NCBI RefSeq assembly: GCF_019603315.1
Contig: NZ_CP080649.1
Coordinates: 1,069,501 to 1,133,500, forward strand
Direction of reading: 5' to 3'
From: Ruficoccus sp. ZRK36
GTDB taxonomy: Bacteria > Verrucomicrobiota > Verrucomicrobiia > Opitutales > Cerasicoccaceae
Length of the DNA: 64,000 nucleotides
In this document: positions 17,018-25,738 of the stretch, one piece after another
How the letters are laid out: each line of letters starts with the position of its first letter
Position numbering within the stretch: the stretch's first letter is position 1
The notes under the pieces: model-generated
Databases searched by the model: none
What the model was told of the DNA's origin: nothing
Seen by the model: only the letters and a program-made list of their open reading frames with translations
Made by a program: the position numbers and the translations under genes

Positions 17018-17064
17018 ATAAAAAAGAACCGTAAGCAGCCCGTTTTGGTGCGGGCCGCTTACGG
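17018..17064 (-). terminator. Terminator of the uronate operon (minus strand)
   Basis: The two arms at 17029-17042 and 17051-17064 form a 13-bp stem with one mismatch and an 8-nt loop. Read on the minus strand they are followed by a T-rich run (17018-17028). It lies 37 bp beyond the SDR stop and ends the leftward operon. The plus-strand gene ends only 27 bp away on the other side. Confidence 0.8.
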
Positions 17065-17101
17065 CTCAAGCTGAGTATATGAACGAAAAGCGTTCTGCGG
17101 A

Positions 17102-17890
17102 TTACAGGCGCGGGAGCGTCAAGCCGCCGTCCACCATGATGACCTGACCGGTGGAGTAGGGGAAGTCTCCGCGTGCCAGCGAGCTGACGGCGCGGCCGAT
17201 GTCGTCCGGGAAGCCCCAGCGCGGAGTCACACACAGACCATCGGCGATGAGCTTGTCATACTTTTCTGTGACGCCAGCGGTCATGTCGGTCTTGATCACA
17301 CCGGGGCGCACTTCGTAGACCGGGATGCCGTACTCGCCGAGGCGCACCGCGAAGAGCTGAGTGGCCATGGAGAGGCCAGCCTTGGCGATGCAGTATTCGC
17401 CGCGGTTGACGGAGATGACGGTGGCCGAGATCGAGCTGACGTTGATGATCGCGCCCTGATAGGCGTCGTCGGCTTTTTTCTGCTCCACCATCCAGCGGGC
17501 GGCTGCCTGCGTGAGGAAGTACGCGCCCTTCAGGTTCGTGCCCACCACGTAGTCGAAGCTCTCTTCGGAGGCTTCGAGGATGTCGAGGCGCTCCTTGGGG
17601 GCGACGCCGGCGTTGTTGACCAGCACGTTGAGCTTGCCGAAGCTTTCGCGCACGACGGCGAGGATGCCTTCGCGGCTTTCCTTCGAGCCGATGTCACCGC
17701 GGGCGTAGGCCGTGCGTGCGCCGAGGTCCTGCAGGGCCTTCAGCGCATCGCCGACAGACTCCTCGGGGCGCATGCCGTTAATGACCAGGTCGAATCCGGC
17801 CTTGGCCAGTTGTTCGGCACAGCCGAAGCCGATGCCGCGGCTGCCGCCAGTGACGAGGGCGACGGGTTTGTTGACAGTGTTTTCGCTCAT
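17102..17890 (-). CDS. SDR family oxidoreductase (FabG-like, sugar-acid cluster)
   Basis: 262 residues, classical short-chain dehydrogenase. The NAD(P) loop is VTGGSRGIGFG (about residues 13-23), followed by VLVNNAGVAP. The catalytic set is Ser in INVSSIS plus YCIAK (Y-x3-K), and the end is STGQVIMVDGGLTL. It is annotated in many genomes as 3-ketoacyl-ACP reductase. Being last in an operon with a GH88-type hydrolase, a TIM-barrel isomerase and a Gfo/Idh dehydrogenase, it more likely reduces a keto sugar acid such as 4-deoxy-5-ketouronate to KDG. That specific assignment is inference from context. Confidence 0.88.
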   Translation of the reverse strand: MSENTVNKPVALVTGGSRGIGFGCAEQLAKAGFDLVINGMRPEESVGDALKALQDLGARTAYARGDIGSKESREGILAVVRESFGKLNVLVNNAGVAPKERLDILEASEESFDYVVGTNLKGAYFLTQAAARWMVEQKKADDAYQGAIINVSSISATVISVNRGEYCIAKAGLSMATQLFAVRLGEYGIPVYEVRPGVIKTDMTAGVTEKYDKLIADGLCVTPRWGFPDDIGRAVSSLARGDFPYSTGQVIMVDGGLTLPRL

Positions 17891-17924
17891 AGAAAATAAG
17901 GGCGGGCGCTGCCCGCGATTCGGA

Positions 17925-18821
17925 TTAGCTATCGGCGAGCTTGGCCACGGCCTGCATCAATGCGGGATCGGCCGGGTGTCCAAGCCAGAGCACCTTGCCC
18001 TCGGGCGAGATCAAGGCGACGTGCGGAATGGAAGTGATGTTGAGGAGGTCGGAAAGGGGGAAGGCTTCGGTCTCGAGGAGCCATTTGAGAGGCGTGCTGG
18101 AGATGTCGAGGTCCTTGGCGACTTTCTCGGCGCTGGCGGCGTCTTCGAGGTTTACCCCGGCGAAGACAATGCCCTTGGCGCTGTACTCGGCGGCGCGGGC
18201 TTTCAGCTCTGGCATGGCCTGCATGCACGGTCCGCACCAGCTGGCCCAGAAGTCGATGTAGACGGCCTTGTTGCCTTTGACCAGGTCGCCGAGGGTGGTT
18301 TCCCCTCCGGCGGCGATAGCAAGCGGCTTGTCCATCGGGATGGTTACATCCGCCATGACCTTATCCTGCCAGTAGGTGTTGACCCATTCGCCGGCGATGG
18401 CCTGGGCGACTTCAGGGACCTGGACGAAAGCCTGGCCGATGAGAGCCGAGGCGGCATCCATATCGCCCTTGTCCCAGCTTTTGCGGGCATCGCCCATCAG
18501 CACGATGGCGCGGGCGGCGCGGGCGTTTTCAGAGTTGGGGCCATCCGTTTTCTCGATCTCGGGGATGGCTTTCTTAACGTCGGCGATCTTCGCATCGGCC
18601 TGTTCGTTCATGCCGAACTGATAGTAGGCCATGGTCTCCAGAATGGTCAGCTCCATGTCGCTGGCTCCCTGAGCCTTCAGCTGCTGGAGCTGCTGCTGGA
18701 TGATCTCGACGCGGGGGTCCTGCTGCGGTGCGGCAGGTGCGGACTCCTGCGCGAAGGCAGGCTGGGCGATGAGACAGAGCGCAACGGCGGCGCCCGAGAG
18801 AATGCGGGTCAGTGATTTCAT
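17925..18821 (-). CDS. TlpA-like thioredoxin-fold protein with N-terminal extension
   Basis: 298 residues from ATG 18821; a much longer frame runs upstream but has no coding character, and the signal peptide (MKSLTRILSGAAVALCLIAQPAFA) starts here. Residues about 30-150 are Gln/Ala-rich and helical, with TPR-like spacing. Residues about 165-298 are a TlpA/AhpC-TSA thioredoxin domain with active site WASWCGPCMQ and the cis-Pro segment NITSIPHVALISPEGKVL. Such periplasmic proteins reduce disulfides, for instance in cytochrome c maturation or protection of exported proteins. Its location inside a sugar-catabolism operon is odd, and a direct role there is not evident. Confidence 0.88.
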   Translation of the reverse strand: MKSLTRILSGAAVALCLIAQPAFAQESAPAAPQQDPRVEIIQQQLQQLKAQGASDMELTILETMAYYQFGMNEQADAKIADVKKAIPEIEKTDGPNSENARAARAIVLMGDARKSWDKGDMDAASALIGQAFVQVPEVAQAIAGEWVNTYWQDKVMADVTIPMDKPLAIAAGGETTLGDLVKGNKAVYIDFWASWCGPCMQAMPELKARAAEYSAKGIVFAGVNLEDAASAEKVAKDLDISSTPLKWLLETEAFPLSDLLNITSIPHVALISPEGKVLWLGHPADPALMQAVAKLADS

Positions 18822-18934
18822 AGGGTTTATCCGGTGTGGGTGGAGGATGTTTGAGAGTACCTTGCCCGCGGTAGAGACCGCGGGCAAGGCTTCCCTCGAA
18901 ACAGATTCCGGTGGAACCGGATAATGACAAGGCT

Positions 18935-20086
18935 TTAGGCCTTCAGTTCCGGCAGGTCGATCCACTGGCGGGCATCGCTGCTCTTGATGCCGTACTCGGC
19001 CAGCTGCACGCCCTTGGCGCCTTCGAGGAGGGTCCAGCGGAAGGGCTCGTCGAGCACCACGTGGCGCAGGAACAGCTCCCATTGTACCTTGAAGGCGTTG
19101 TCGAAGTTCTCCTGCTCGGGCACCTTGCTCCAGCCGTCGAAGAAGTCGATGGGCTGCGCGATGTCCGGGTTCCAGATCGGCTTGGGGGTGTTCCCGTAGT
19201 GCTGGATCCACACGTCACGCAGGCCGACGATGGCGCTGCCCTTGGTGCCGTCCACCTGCATGGTGAGCAGGTCGTCGCGGCGCACGCGCACGTTCCAGGA
19301 GGAGTTGAAGTGGCAGACGACGCCGTTTTCCAGCTCGAAGGTCGAGTAGGCGCTGTCGTCAGCGGTGCACTTGTAGGGCTTACCCTGCTCGTCCACGCGC
19401 TCGGGGATGTGGGTCGAGGCGAGGCAGGAGACGCTCTTGACCGGGCCAAACAGGTTGTCGATCACATAGCGCCAGTGGCAGAGCATATCGACGACCATGC
19501 CGCCGCCGTCTTCCTTGCGGTAGTTCCAGGAGGGGCGCTGGGCCGGGATGGTGTGGCCCTCGAAGACCCAGTAGCCGAACTCACCGCGCACGCTGAGGAT
19601 GTCGCCAAAGAAACCATTTTCCTTCAGGCGCATGAACTTGAGCATGCCGGGCAGCCAGAGCTTGTCCTGAACGACGCCGTTTTTGACACCTGCGTCACGG
19701 CAGATCTTGTACAGCTCGTAAGCGTCCTCGGTCTTGATCGCGGTGGGCTTTTCGCAGTAGACGTGCTTGCCGGCTTCGGCAGCCTTCTTGACCGCGTCAA
19801 AGCGCTGGAGCGTGCCCTGCGAGTCAAAGTAGATGGAGAAGCGGTCGTCGTTCATCACGCTGTCAAGGTCAGTGGTGTACTCCTTGACGCTGCTGATCTC
19901 GGTCAGGTGCTTGAGCTTGTTCTCATTGCGGCCGACCAGGATCGGATCGGGCATGATGACTTCGTTCGGGCTGATCTTGACGCCGCCCTGCTTGATGATC
20001 GCGTCGATGGAGCGGAGCAGGTGCTGGTTGGTACCCATCCGGCCGGTGACGCCGTTCATGATGATTCCGACTTTGTGTGTCTTCAT
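18935..20086 (-). CDS. Gfo/Idh/MocA family oxidoreductase
   Basis: 383 residues. The Rossmann N-terminus is [17 protein letters not shown] (an unusual variant of GxGxxG) and the family signature is [18 protein letters not shown] with Glu-Lys-Pro (about residues 103-106). The C-terminal domain has [19 protein letters not shown], where the conserved Asp/His act in catalysis. It oxidises or reduces a cyclic sugar or sugar acid with NAD(P). In this operon a role in uronate or related hexose-acid interconversion is likely. The stop codon lies in the loop of a 5-bp hairpin (18929-18943). Confidence 0.92.
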   Translation of the reverse strand: MKTHKVGIIMNGVTGRMGTNQHLLRSIDAIIKQGGVKISPNEVIMPDPILVGRNENKLKHLTEISSVKEYTTDLDSVMNDDRFSIYFDSQGTLQRFDAVKKAAEAGKHVYCEKPTAIKTEDAYELYKICRDAGVKNGVVQDKLWLPGMLKFMRLKENGFFGDILSVRGEFGYWVFEGHTIPAQRPSWNYRKEDGGGMVVDMLCHWRYVIDNLFGPVKSVSCLASTHIPERVDEQGKPYKCTADDSAYSTFELENGVVCHFNSSWNVRVRRDDLLTMQVDGTKGSAIVGLRDVWIQHYGNTPKPIWNPDIAQPIDFFDGWSKVPEQENFDNAFKVQWELFLRHVVLDEPFRWTLLEGAKGVQLAEYGIKSSDARQWIDLPELKA

Positions 20087-20143
20087 TTCAGTTTTTCCGT
20101 TAACAGTTTTCAGTTTTAAGTTGTGGGGAAATGGAGCGCTCGC

Positions 20144-20977
20144 TCAGGAGTGCTTCAGGTAGGCTTCCTTGATCTGGTCGAGGAACTTGTTCTGGTCTTC
20201 ATTCCACCAGCGGTTGGAGAAGATTTCGACTTCGTTGTAACCGGTGTAGCCGGTGGCTTCGACCCATGAGCGGATCTCGCGGATGTTGATCACGCCCTCG
20301 CCCATCAGGCCGCGGTCGAGCAGGAAGTCCTCCGTGGGGCTGCGCCAGTCACAGATGTGGAAGGCGAAGAGCTTGTCCAGGGCGGCGCAGCGTTCGATCT
20401 CGGCCTTGAGCATGTCGTCCCACCACAGGTGGTAGACGTCCACGGCGACGCCGCAGTGGTCGTCGGCGATGGCTTCGCACATGTCGTTGGCCTGCTTCAT
20501 GGAGTTCACGGCGGAGCGCTCGGCGGCGTACATCGGGTGCAGCGGCTCGATAGCGAGCTTCACGCCCTTGTCGCGGGCGCGGGGCAGCACGGCGCGGATG
20601 CCGTCGGCGATCTGCTGGCGAGCCTCGGGCAGCGAGATGCCGGGGGCGGCGCCAACCACGAGCACGATCAGCGGGGCGCCGATAGCGGCGGCCTCGTCGA
20701 TGCACTTTTCATTGTCGGCGATAGCGGCAGCGCGCTCGGCCTCGGTCTTACCGGGGAAGAAGCCCCCACGGCAGTACGAGACGATGTCGAGGCCCTTGTC
20801 GCGGATCATCTTGCCGGCGTCCTCGTGCGTCATGTCCTTGACGGCGTCGCGCCACACGGTGATGCCGGGCACGCCCTCGCGGGCGAAAGCGTCGGTGGTT
20901 TCCTTGAGACTCCAGGGCTTGTGCGTGATGGTGTGGATGCACAGGCGGGAGAAGTCGGTCAGCTGGTTTGTATCCAT
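20144..20977 (-). CDS. Sugar phosphate isomerase/epimerase family TIM barrel
   Basis: 277 residues of the xylose-isomerase-like TIM-barrel family (AP endonuclease 2 fold). Metal-site acids appear at strand ends: LAIEPLHPMYA (Glu), GVAVDVYHLWWD (Asp-x-x-His), FAFHICDWRSPTED (His/Asp) and NEVEIFSNRWW (Glu). It is probably cytosolic and manganese-dependent, acting as a keto-sugar epimerase or isomerase. It is 32 bp downstream of the GH88-type gene and 57 bp upstream of the Gfo/Idh gene, a pair often found together in sugar-acid operons. The precise substrate is unknown. Confidence 0.9.
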   Translation of the reverse strand: MDTNQLTDFSRLCIHTITHKPWSLKETTDAFAREGVPGITVWRDAVKDMTHEDAGKMIRDKGLDIVSYCRGGFFPGKTEAERAAAIADNEKCIDEAAAIGAPLIVLVVGAAPGISLPEARQQIADGIRAVLPRARDKGVKLAIEPLHPMYAAERSAVNSMKQANDMCEAIADDHCGVAVDVYHLWWDDMLKAEIERCAALDKLFAFHICDWRSPTEDFLLDRGLMGEGVINIREIRSWVEATGYTGYNEVEIFSNRWWNEDQNKFLDQIKEAYLKHS

Positions 20978-21009
20978 GATTAAATACAGTTAAGCGGTGA
21001 TGGGACGAC

Positions 21010-22380
21010 TTAGTTGAAGAAGCGGTAGTAGGGCTCGTCCTTGAGCATGCGGGTGACGAGCAGGGCTGCCTCGCGCATGTGGTAGTCACCCCACATGGAG
21101 GCCTCGCCGCAGGCGATCTTCTGCCCGGCGGGGACGTGATCCCAGCCGTTGGGCTCGTGGTAGATGCTGTGCAGGGTGAGGCCCTGATGCTTCGGGTCAG
21201 TGGAGAGGTAAGGCTCGTCGAGCAGCGTCTTGAGCGTGGTCAGGCCAGCCTGCCAGTAGCGCTCGGCGTCGGCGGTCTCGCCCTTTTCTTTGAGGTACTT
21301 GCCGAGGCGGAAGAGCCCCTGCACACCGATGGCGGCCGCGGAGGAGTCGACCGGTTCCCAATCGTTGAAAGGATCGGCGGGACGCTCGGTGTAGTCGCCG
21401 AGCTGATACAGCTTCGGGGCGCCGGTGTCCCAGTACGGGATGCCGTCCGATGCGGTGTTCTTGATGAAGAAGTCGTTGGTGGCCTTGGCGGCCTTGAGGA
21501 GGAAGGCCTCGACCTCGGCGCGGCCACCGAGGGGCTCAAGCGCTTCGTCCGGCACGGAGGCGACGAACTCCAGCTGCTCGGGGAAGCCGATCATGGCCCA
21601 GGACAGGCCGCGCGTCCAGGTGGTGAACCCGGAGAAGCCCTGCTGGGAGTTCGGGCAGCGGAAGGCGCCGTCGTTGATGTTAAAGATAGCCTCGTGGGAG
21701 GTGCGGCCCCACTCGTCGTAGCTGTCGCGGCCTTCGCCGTAGAAGACGTTGTAGGCGGCAGTGGAGCGGGCGTGGTTGAGGGCGCGCTCCAGCAGGTTGA
21801 TGTCGGCGTCGTTGTCGGTCAGCAGGGTGTGGCCGAGCAGCCAGCTCATTTCGACGGCGCGGATGGTGCGCACGGTATCGACGAAGAGCGAGTGCGGCCC
21901 GTTGAAGGAGTAGAGGTAACCGCCCTTGTCGTTCGGGCTCCAGCGCATGGCCTGAACGGCACCGGAGGCCTTGAGGGCCATTTCGTAAAAGTTCATCTCC
22001 CAGTCGTCCTGAGCGATCTTACCTTCGCGCATCAGGCGGCGGAGGTTACCGTAGGTGGAGACGTTGTTAAAGCCGTGGTCGTGCACGCCCTTGTGGGTGA
22101 TGTGCGGGGCCATGACGGCGAGGGTCTGCTCGCGGCCATACTTGAGGAAGCTCTCTTCGCCGGTGGCGTCAAACTGCAGGATGGCCGAGCCAAACTGGAA
22201 ACCTTGGGTCCACTCCGTCCAGCCACGGGTGGTGTACTTGCCTTCGACGGTGAAGACGGGCGAGCCCTTGGAGGTGTCATATTCGGCCTCGATCAGCTTG
22301 ATCTTTTGACCGGAGATTTCCCAGAACTTGTCCAGGGCGGGCTTGAGGGATTCGAGGGTGAGGGAGGTATCGATTTTCAT
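21010..22380 (-). CDS. GH88-type unsaturated glucuronyl hydrolase-like protein
   Basis: 456 residues without a signal peptide, so cytosolic. The (alpha/alpha)6-barrel pattern of GH88/GH105 is seen: TRGWTEWTQGFQFGSAILQF, HDHGFNNVSTYGNL (catalytic-Asp region), FNINDGAFRCPNSQQGFS (second Asp region) and the family-typical TWTRGLSWAMIGFPEQLEFV. GH88 enzymes remove the 4,5-unsaturated uronic acid from oligosaccharides made by polysaccharide lyases, releasing 4-deoxy-5-ketouronate. At 456 residues it is somewhat longer than the usual 370-400. It is the promoter-proximal gene of the operon running to 17102. No lyase or transporter gene is in the window. Confidence 0.85.
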   Translation of the reverse strand: MKIDTSLTLESLKPALDKFWEISGQKIKLIEAEYDTSKGSPVFTVEGKYTTRGWTEWTQGFQFGSAILQFDATGEESFLKYGREQTLAVMAPHITHKGVHDHGFNNVSTYGNLRRLMREGKIAQDDWEMNFYEMALKASGAVQAMRWSPNDKGGYLYSFNGPHSLFVDTVRTIRAVEMSWLLGHTLLTDNDADINLLERALNHARSTAAYNVFYGEGRDSYDEWGRTSHEAIFNINDGAFRCPNSQQGFSGFTTWTRGLSWAMIGFPEQLEFVASVPDEALEPLGGRAEVEAFLLKAAKATNDFFIKNTASDGIPYWDTGAPKLYQLGDYTERPADPFNDWEPVDSSAAAIGVQGLFRLGKYLKEKGETADAERYWQAGLTTLKTLLDEPYLSTDPKHQGLTLHSIYHEPNGWDHVPAGQKIACGEASMWGDYHMREAALLVTRMLKDEPYYRFFN

Positions 22381-22414
22381 CGTTAGAAGCTAGTGGGTTA
22401 TTGTTTATTAAAGA

Positions 22415-22975
22415 TTAGAAGCGGTTTTCCTTACGCAGGTGGACGAGGACCAGCTCGGAATCCTCCAGCGCTTCGTAGGAGTGCTCCAGAATGGCGTCAA
22501 ACTGTAGGGCGCGTCCGGATTTGACGATGCGGGTCTCCGAGGGGAGGTTGATCTTGATCTTACCCTTGAGTACCCAGCAGGTCTCGAAGTCGTCGTGGTG
22601 CATCTCAGGGCGGGTGATACGGCTGCCTTTTACGGCGCGTCCGTAGAAGACTCTCGCCTTTCCGTAGTTGATGCGGCTAAATTTGAAACCGTCATGCTCA
22701 TACCCTTCGGCCTTCACCTCGTGCGCCATGCGCGCTTCGGCCAGCCCCAGCAGCTCGGCCGCGCTCATGCCGAATACCCGTGCGAGGCGGTAGAGGGTTT
22801 CCAGTTCGGCGCTGGACTGGTTGCGCTCCAGCTTGGAGATGCCGGCGACCGATACGCCCGAGCGCTCAGCCACCTGACCCAGCGTCAACGCCTCCCGCTT
22901 GCGCAGGGCGCGCAAGACCGAGAAGTCGTACAGCGGGGCAGATTCGCCCGCGGGGCTGGTGTGGGCGGTGGGCAT
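22415..22975 (-). CDS. XRE-family regulator with C-terminal cupin domain
   Basis: 186 residues. Residues about 20-75 are an XRE helix-turn-helix (ALTLGQVAERSGVSVAGISK, then LERNQSSAELETLYRLARVF), and residues about 105-180 are a cupin barrel (HHDDFETCWVLKGKIKINLP). Such proteins sense a small ligand, often a sugar acid or amino acid, in the cupin and control neighbouring catabolic genes. It sits between the leftward uronate operon and the divergent KDPG aldolase gene, the natural position for their regulator. A near-palindrome at 22983-22999 immediately before its start is a candidate binding site. Confidence 0.88.
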   Translation of the reverse strand: MPTAHTSPAGESAPLYDFSVLRALRKREALTLGQVAERSGVSVAGISKLERNQSSAELETLYRLARVFGMSAAELLGLAEARMAHEVKAEGYEHDGFKFSRINYGKARVFYGRAVKGSRITRPEMHHDDFETCWVLKGKIKINLPSETRIVKSGRALQFDAILEHSYEALEDSELVLVHLRKENRF

Positions 22976-22982
22976 AGTAAAA

Positions 22983-22999
22983 TTTTCGCTTGCGATAAA
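22983..22999. promoter_or_regulatory. Candidate operator of the XRE-cupin regulator
   Basis: TTTTCGC (22983-22989) and GCGATAA (22992-22998) form a dyad with one mismatch and a 2-bp spacer, in the 64-bp divergent region between the regulator and eda. A -35-like TTGCGA overlaps it for the rightward promoter. Autoregulation and control of eda are inferred. Confidence 0.35.
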
Positions 23000-23039
23000 A
23001 AATAGATAGTTTCATATTGTCAAAGAAAAATTCAAACCC

Positions 23040-23681
23040 ATGAGTGAACATCCTGCCGTAACCCTGCTCCAAGAAAAACGCCTGCTGCCCGTCGCCGTCC
23101 TCGAAGACGTCGAATCGGGCCTGAAAACCGCTGCCGCTCTGCGTGAAGGTGGCCTGAACATGATCGAGGTCACCCTGCGTAACCCTGCCGCCAAGGAGGT
23201 TATCGCCGCCATCATTAAGGAATTTCCGGACATGGTCGTGGGCGCCGGTACGGTGCTGGACCCAGCCATGGTGCAGCCGCTGGCTGACATGGGCGTGCAG
23301 TTCTTTGTCGCTCCGGGCCTGAATGAGCAGGTCGTGGAGGCCGCCCACAAGGCTGGCTGCCCGATCACGCCGGGGGTTGTCACCCCGAGCGAAGTTGACC
23401 GCGGCATCCGTCTGGGCTGCAAGGTTCTGAAGTTCTTCCCGGCTGAGCCTGCCGGTGGCGCCAAGATGCTCAAGGCATTGACCGCGGCCTTTGGCCATAC
23501 GGGCGTGAAGTTTATCCCTACCGGCGGTATCAACGCCGCCAAGGCCCCCGAGTACTGGGCGCTCAAGAGCGTGCTGGCCGTGGGTGGCTCGTGGTTTGTA
23601 GCCGGCGACCTGGTCAAGGCTGGCAAGTTCGACGAAATCGCCAGCATGACGAAGGAAGCGCTCGCGCTTGCAAAGGCTTAA
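23040..23681 (+). CDS. eda: 2-dehydro-3-deoxy-phosphogluconate (KDPG) aldolase
   Basis: 213 residues, normal length. The class I aldolase features are EVTLRNPAA (catalytic Glu region, about residue 43), VVGAGTVLDP, and the Schiff-base lysine in KVLKFFPAEPAGG (about residue 131), followed by VKFIPTGGIN (phosphate site). It splits KDPG to pyruvate and glyceraldehyde-3-phosphate, and often also 4-hydroxy-2-oxoglutarate. With the GH88-type hydrolase and oxidoreductases on the other strand it completes a uronate route; the KDG kinase would be elsewhere. It is monocistronic, ending in a strong terminator, and its stop lies in the 10-bp palindrome GGCTTAAGCC. Confidence 0.96.
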   Translation: MSEHPAVTLLQEKRLLPVAVLEDVESGLKTAAALREGGLNMIEVTLRNPAAKEVIAAIIKEFPDMVVGAGTVLDPAMVQPLADMGVQFFVAPGLNEQVVEAAHKAGCPITPGVVTPSEVDRGIRLGCKVLKFFPAEPAGGAKMLKALTAAFGHTGVKFIPTGGINAAKAPEYWALKSVLAVGGSWFVAGDLVKAGKFDEIASMTKEALALAKA

Positions 23682-23707
23682 GCCGTCAAATCCAATTTTT
23701 TACGAGA

Positions 23708-23737
23708 GCTTCCGGATGCGATCCGGAAGCTTTTTTT
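23708..23737 (+). terminator. Intrinsic terminator of eda
   Basis: GCTTCCGGAT (23708-23717), loop GCG, ATCCGGAAGC (23721-23730), then seven T. Confidence 0.93.
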
Positions 23738-23863
23738 GTATCCCTGGCCTTCGGGCTTGCGCTGTTTTAGGTGATGGAGGATAAAAATACATACGGTCGC
23801 CCGGCGCGTATCCGTTACGCCAAGGCGCCGTGAAGATCGCCAAAATCTCACCTGTTTTATCAC

Positions 23864-24940
23864 ATGCGTAGTGCCTTTAATTTTATCCTGGGGCTAGTGG
23901 CTCTGGCTGCAGCTATTGTCGGTGGCTGGTTCTTCTACCAGATGAAAACTGAGGAAGCCTCGAAGAAGGCTCCTGAGGTCTCTGAGGCGGAATCCGGCTC
24001 TGCGCCTTCGGTCAGGGCTTTTGGTAATGGCCAGATGCCATCCATATCCAGTGACGAGACCGAGGATAAGCCTGCGAGCGAAGTCGCATCTATCACTGAG
24101 CCCGAGCCTCCAGCAGCCACCGAGGAGGAGGAAGAATACGATGGACCCCGCTGCCGCATCACGTATCCGGACCTGGGGGAGTATTTGCAGGGTAAACCGG
24201 TTGTCATCAGAAGCCAGAGACTGGACGATGCTACGCGCAGACTGATGGAGCGGCAGGTGCTGCTCTTTAAGAGTGTCATGGGCCTCGAAGATGAGGATAA
24301 AAAAGCCGAGTTGAATCGGCGCTTTATCGAGCTTTGTGCTGCGATCCCGGAGCCCGATGGTCGCGGGGGCTACAAATACGATTTAGGGGAGGATACCCTC
24401 TACGCCATCCCTGTGCGTGAGCAGTCTGATGCGCGGATGGTGCGCGACTTTCGCCTCCCCCTGCAGAACGGAAGCCTCGACACGATCGACTATATCGTAG
24501 CGACGCTACAGTCCAGAAATGACAAGTGGCAGGAAATCCTCGTGAAAACGGCGCCTTCAGGCTCGGGCAGTACAAGTGACGCCCGTTATCTTCAGTACGG
24601 GGCGAATCGTGCGTTTTTGAGGCGTATGCCGGGATATATCGAGCACTGGGTATCGCTTCAGGAGGACCTTAAAGCTTTTAGGGAGGACAGACTGGAGACC
24701 AGCGCGGCCAGAGCGCAGTGGGCTGCGTTTGAGGCTGATGGGCTGCCCCAGCTCAATGCCTACATCGAGACCGATGTGAAAGGGACCTGGGAGCTGGATG
24801 ACAATGACATTATCGAAACAGGCCGGTGGGACCGTGACCGGACCTACCTCCAGCTCAATGTGGTCGGTCGGCTGATGTATTTCCCGCTTGATACAGGCTG
24901 GGACCCGGCGTTGGGCATTTCCATGCTTGATCCCGAGTAG
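23864..24940 (+). CDS. Hypothetical membrane-anchored protein
   Basis: 358 residues; family not recognised. One N-terminal membrane helix (about residues 4-24, FNFILGLVALAAAIVGGWFF) is followed by an acidic, Pro/Ser/Glu-rich linker (about 28-90, including TEEEEEYDGPRC) and a globular part with two cysteines (CRITYPDLG, RFIELCAAIPEPDG). The end contains a short all-beta pattern (GTWELDDNDIIETGRWDRDR, MYFPLDTGWDPALG) that resembles a small barrel. Probably anchored in the inner membrane with a periplasmic domain. It is monocistronic, facing a convergent DUF4126 gene. Confidence 0.75.
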   Translation: MRSAFNFILGLVALAAAIVGGWFFYQMKTEEASKKAPEVSEAESGSAPSVRAFGNGQMPSISSDETEDKPASEVASITEPEPPAATEEEEEYDGPRCRITYPDLGEYLQGKPVVIRSQRLDDATRRLMERQVLLFKSVMGLEDEDKKAELNRRFIELCAAIPEPDGRGGYKYDLGEDTLYAIPVREQSDARMVRDFRLPLQNGSLDTIDYIVATLQSRNDKWQEILVKTAPSGSGSTSDARYLQYGANRAFLRRMPGYIEHWVSLQEDLKAFREDRLETSAARAQWAAFEADGLPQLNAYIETDVKGTWELDDNDIIETGRWDRDRTYLQLNVVGRLMYFPLDTGWDPALGISMLDPE

Positions 24941-24967
24941 GGCTGCCTGTGCTGCAGAGCCGTTCCG

Positions 24968-25579
24968 CTAGGCAGCGAGTCCTCTTGGGCGTGGCGGATG
25001 CGTGCGACGGAAGCGCTTGATCAGCTTGATCCCGAGCCACAGCACGATGCACAAGACAACGATCCCGATGAGCACCGGGATGACGATGGCAAGGATGGCC
25101 GTGAGCAGTGAGCTGCCAGCCTCGACGGTCGAAACGACGGGGTTGCCGATGCCACCGGTCGTGGCGGTCGAGGTGCCCCGTGTGAGCACGGTGCCTGCCT
25201 GGACGACTCCGGCCGGGGCTCCGCCCATGATGGCCGCGAGCGTCCACTTCAGGCCGGGATTGAGGTCGGGCAGGACAGCCGCCGAGATGACGGTACCTGC
25301 GATAAGCGCGGCAGGGGTGGAGATGCTGTCGAGGGCGTTGTCCACCCACGGGATGTAGTAGGCCGCGACCTCCGCGATGGTGGCAGTAGTCAGACCGACC
25401 AGAGCCGGCCAGCTGGAAAGCCATTGAAAGCTCTCACCCAGCTCGATCGCACCACTACGCCCGGCGATGCTGAGAACCAGCATGGGGATAAACACGCGGA
25501 AGCCAGCCGCGGCGCTCAGGCCAATACCTGCGATGACGGCTATGATGCCTGTGAGGGTCCCTGGTTCAATTTCGTTCAT
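24968..25579 (-). CDS. DUF4126 family integral membrane protein
   Basis: 203 residues with five or six hydrophobic segments. The N-terminal GIIAVIAGIGLSAAAGFRVF matches the characteristic start of DUF4126 proteins, and PWVDNALDSISTPAALIAGT and a Gly-rich middle (MGGAPAGVVQAGTVLTRGTS) are also typical. The last segment (VLIGIVVLCIVLWLGIKLIK) is a clear membrane helix followed by a basic tail. Function of the family is unknown; location inner membrane. Monocistronic, convergent with the gene on its left. Confidence 0.88.
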   Translation of the reverse strand: MNEIEPGTLTGIIAVIAGIGLSAAAGFRVFIPMLVLSIAGRSGAIELGESFQWLSSWPALVGLTTATIAEVAAYYIPWVDNALDSISTPAALIAGTVISAAVLPDLNPGLKWTLAAIMGGAPAGVVQAGTVLTRGTSTATTGGIGNPVVSTVEAGSSLLTAILAIVIPVLIGIVVLCIVLWLGIKLIKRFRRTHPPRPRGLAA

Positions 25580-25738
25580 GGGCGTGCTGGGTTAGGCTTA
25601 TTTCGGACTAAAGGATAACAGAATTAAGCCCGATGCCAAGCTCAGGGCCGGATTTATCGGAGGGGTGATGTCGGCGGCAGATGTTTTGCGAATGCAATGG
25701 GCTTGCGCCAAGGGGGCGTATTTCATAGCGAATGGGGC

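Noticed and set aside
18822-19211. Upstream extension of the TlpA-like frame
   Set aside because: The residues before the signal peptide are low-complexity Arg/Pro/Ala runs lying opposite to or within the Gfo/Idh gene; the signal peptide fixes the start at 18821.
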